Source: Ilex aquifolium (Eukaryota > Streptophyta > Magnoliopsida > Aquifoliales > Aquifoliaceae). Taken from it: a DNA stretch of 64,000 nt. The stretch is taken from positions 17,060,270-17,124,269 of the forward strand of contig OX637398.1 in NCBI GenBank assembly GCA_951799425.1, read 5' to 3'. Below are positions 61,632 through 64,000 of this stretch, piece by piece (positions within the stretch are counted from its first letter, which is position 1; each line of letters opens with the position of its first letter). Below the pieces are notes generated by a model that searched no databases, had not been told where the DNA came from, and was given only the letters and a program-made list of their open reading frames with translations. Both the position numbers and the translations under genes were made by a program.

Positions 61632-64000
61632 TTTTTTTTTTAAAGTTGAACCCAATTTGGGCAAATATATTTATTAATGGCAATGAGGGGAGGACATAAA
61701 TCTAGCCTCTTTACATAAAATAATGAAATTTATTAAGAAGCAAAAAAGAAATAAAAATAAAAAATAGAAATAAAAATGAAAAATGAAAAATGAAGCAAGG
61801 ATATGAGAGTTGCAATTTAAAATTGCTTCCCATATCCAAGATAGAGTCCCTCGTCCACTAAAAATGGGAAATTCGTAGAGTTTCCACATCCAAGATAGAG
61901 TCCCTCACTAGAATTTTGGTTTGTTAACTGATACCTTATCTCCACCATCCCATCTTAGCTTTTTATCCCTTAAAGTCCTCCATTAATTACTCTCTTTTAG
62001 CTGATTTAGGAAATCAGCTAAAATCCCTAGCAAAGAGTCCCGCAGATAAAAGAAGTCCAGCTGTAGAAGTATAAAACTGAAGGAGTCCTCAGCAATCTTC
62101 GAGTATAGAAAGGCAGCAAATCCAAAACTGAATCAGCTCCTTAAAATTTGAAAACTTAATCTGCTGAGCAAGGAAAGAATCTTCCTCAATAGAACCCAGT
62201 ATCTATGCCTAGAATCATGCTTGATCAGCTCCATTAGTGCCTGAATCCATATCTATTATTCTGCTTTGGAATTTTGAACGCTAGCATGGATTTGGATTTG
62301 GACCTTGTCATCCTCGAAGATTCTTCCCTAACTGGAACATTATACAATGCCAATGCCAAAGCAGCAAGACTCTCCTCTTTTTGTTTTCTTTTCTCCTCCG
62401 CGATATTGAGTCTTCTCAGCAATCCTTTGGACGTAGCCATAAAAGATTCATAATCAAATGTAGACGTTAAAACATCCTCCTCTTCATTAGAAAAAAAACC
62501 TCTTGTGTTTTCATGAACAGCTAACTTTTTGACATAGTCATCTTTTGAAAAAATGTCATTTGATTTCAATGCCTGATGAATCTCATCCCTACACATTTAT
62601 GGATTAAACCCCGCTTGACTGTGGACTCGCTGATGAATTGCCTCCATCATTTGCTTGGTAACAAACGTTGGCTTGTGCAAAGAATCATAACATGGGCCAT
62701 AATCAATGGAAGCTTCTTCCAAAGAATCTTCAATACCATAATCAAGATCATCATTTGAACTAGAAAAAATTTCACCATCCTCACCATCCTCACCATCCTC
62801 ATGATTCACATTAAGCAAATTGAAAGAGATTGTTCTCATAGACTTGTTAGATGTCACTATTCCAGAATGATGAAACAAAGAATCCCCAAAAGGATTAATT
62901 GGAATAACCGTAACCTCTACTGTAGGATCAACATCTTCTGGGTTCATTAAAATTTGAGAGATATTAACCTCCTCCCCTATTTTTTCCAACGGATGGGTTG
63001 TTGAGTCTTGAGATAATAACTGCACATTGTTAACTAAACTCGATGGCTTAACCAACACTTCTCCATCCTCATTTCCACTAGACTTTCTCAATGATTGCTT
63101 AAGGAGTATCCACTTCTCTGCTTCTTTTTCCCAGCCCTTCTCTTCTTATAAATCTTCTTATGCACTTTTAATTTTCTAGTCTTTTGTACCCTCATCTTTG
63201 TAGGACCCCTCTTCTGCTTCTTGTCTTGGGTCTGTATCACCTTGTTCTTATGGCCAGTTCCTACACTCTCCATGTTACATGTTGACTTCTTAGTACCTAC
63301 TGATTCCAGATTGATATCATTCTTAAGTATATCATGATTAAGAGTTTCCCCATTGCCAGATGCATCATGCTTTTGATCCAAAACAACTTCATTAACCTTC
63401 TGCCCAACCTCATCTTCTTCTTGTATATTCTCCAAGACAATTTGCTCATTCCCTTTCTCCTGTTCCATCCCTTTTCCTTTCACTCTATCCTCAGTCTTCC
63501 TCTTCTTCCTACATTCACTTTCCGGATGGCCTTGCTTGGAACAACCTCTACAATATTTTTTTTTTCTTTCTCATAAACTATCCTTTGCCATCGATCCTTC
63601 AATCCACCCATATTAAGCTTGAATCGATCTGGGTTTTCCTTTAACAGATTCAACAATGCACACACTCTTGCTACACTTAGTCTTGAAAAATTCAGCGTTG
63701 GACCATCTATTGCCAACACCTTCCCAATGGGACTCAATTTCCAAATATTGTCTAGGAAACAAATGCAATGGCAATGAAGGAAGAGATACCCACATGTGCA
63801 TAATAGTTGGTTCAATTCCAAACTCAAATTATGGAAACCATTTGAAAAAATGAAATAGATGACCATTAATGTAGCCCATCTCCTTCAATAAAACCTTTAT
63901 AAGATCTTCATAAAGAATGAACTTTAACAGTACATTTCTAGGATCCAAACTTCCCAGAGAAAACTCACCTTTAAGAAACCATTTAGATTTTATAAAATCT
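61632..64000 (-). mobile_element. LINE with ORF1 but no ORF2 before its A tail, partial
   Basis: The T run at 61632-61641 is an A tail on the minus strand. About 590 bp of 3' sequence precede it, then an ORF1 that continues off the window end. Plant LINE ORF2 (about 4 kb) should lie between ORF1 and the tail but is absent, so this is an internally deleted or non-autonomous LINE. A near-identical 23-bp stretch (catatccaagatagagtccc and onward) occurs twice at about 61832 and 61886. The other end lies outside the window. Confidence 0.72.
62234..64000 (-). pseudogene. LINE ORF1: DUF4283-like domain plus zinc knuckle, partial
   Basis: N-terminal part (64000 to about 63560) matches the plant DUF4283 domain: MHMWVSLPSLPLHLFPRQYL and, in another frame, IGKVLAIDGPTLNFSRLSVA and LLKENPDR. 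A knuckle CRGCSKQGHPESEC (C-X2-C-X4-H-X4-C) is encoded at 63511-63552. A charged, low-complexity tail follows to the stop at 62234. Frame shifts near 63090, near 63550 and near 63700, and a TAA before codon MCRDEIH at about 62597, make it non-functional. It would bind LINE RNA or chaperone nucleic acid. Confidence 0.78.

Overview
The window is plant nuclear DNA, most likely from a eudicot. It is AT-rich and gene-poor, and almost all of it is repeats. It holds L1-type LINEs with a plant RNase H domain, hAT and CACTA transposons, tRNA-type SINEs, Ty3/gypsy chromovirus LTRs primed by initiator Met-tRNA, and one host gene of the plant UDP-glycosyltransferase family UGT85A. All alignments below were made by eye.

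Layout. 1-22.3 kb (copy A): a G-poor satellite carrying a 6-kb LINE (5953-21580). Three gypsy-type solo LTRs (one inserted in another), a 4.65-kb hAT element with a nearly whole transposase, and a CACTA element with a SINE inside it have since inserted here. 21.6-30.8 kb: the satellite alternates with a 1.3-1.8 kb non-coding body repeat (two copies, the second split by a solo LTR), followed by a different T/G-rich degenerate array. 31.4 kb: a copia gag scrap. 32.3-34.8 kb: a gypsy solo LTR. 36-43 kb: a UGT85A-type gene. Exon 2 is complete, but the end of exon 1 is missing and the intron is filled with a foldback element, a SINE and two non-autonomous hAT-like elements, one of which carries an exon-like stretch. 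43.3-61.6 kb (copy B): the same satellite and the same LINE again, split by a solo LTR that was itself split by a 9.2-kb gypsy chromovirus. 61.6-64 kb: the 3' end of another LINE on the minus strand that has ORF1 but no ORF2.

The main result is that copies A and B are a direct segmental duplication of one older locus. The two LINEs share the target-site duplication, the flanking satellite, inactivating stop codons and an altered RNase H residue. Each later insertion is in one copy only, and the other copy keeps the intact empty site. This gives an order of events: satellite, LINE insertion, LINE decay, duplication, then separate waves of hAT, gypsy, CACTA/SINE and copia-type insertions.

The most unusual sequence is the satellite. 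It has a roughly 20-bp motif arranged in units of about 300 bp, and one strand is almost free of G for kilobases. I cannot assign it to a known family. No rRNA, tRNA gene or CRISPR array was seen, and the only host gene recognised is the UGT85A-type one, which looks defective.
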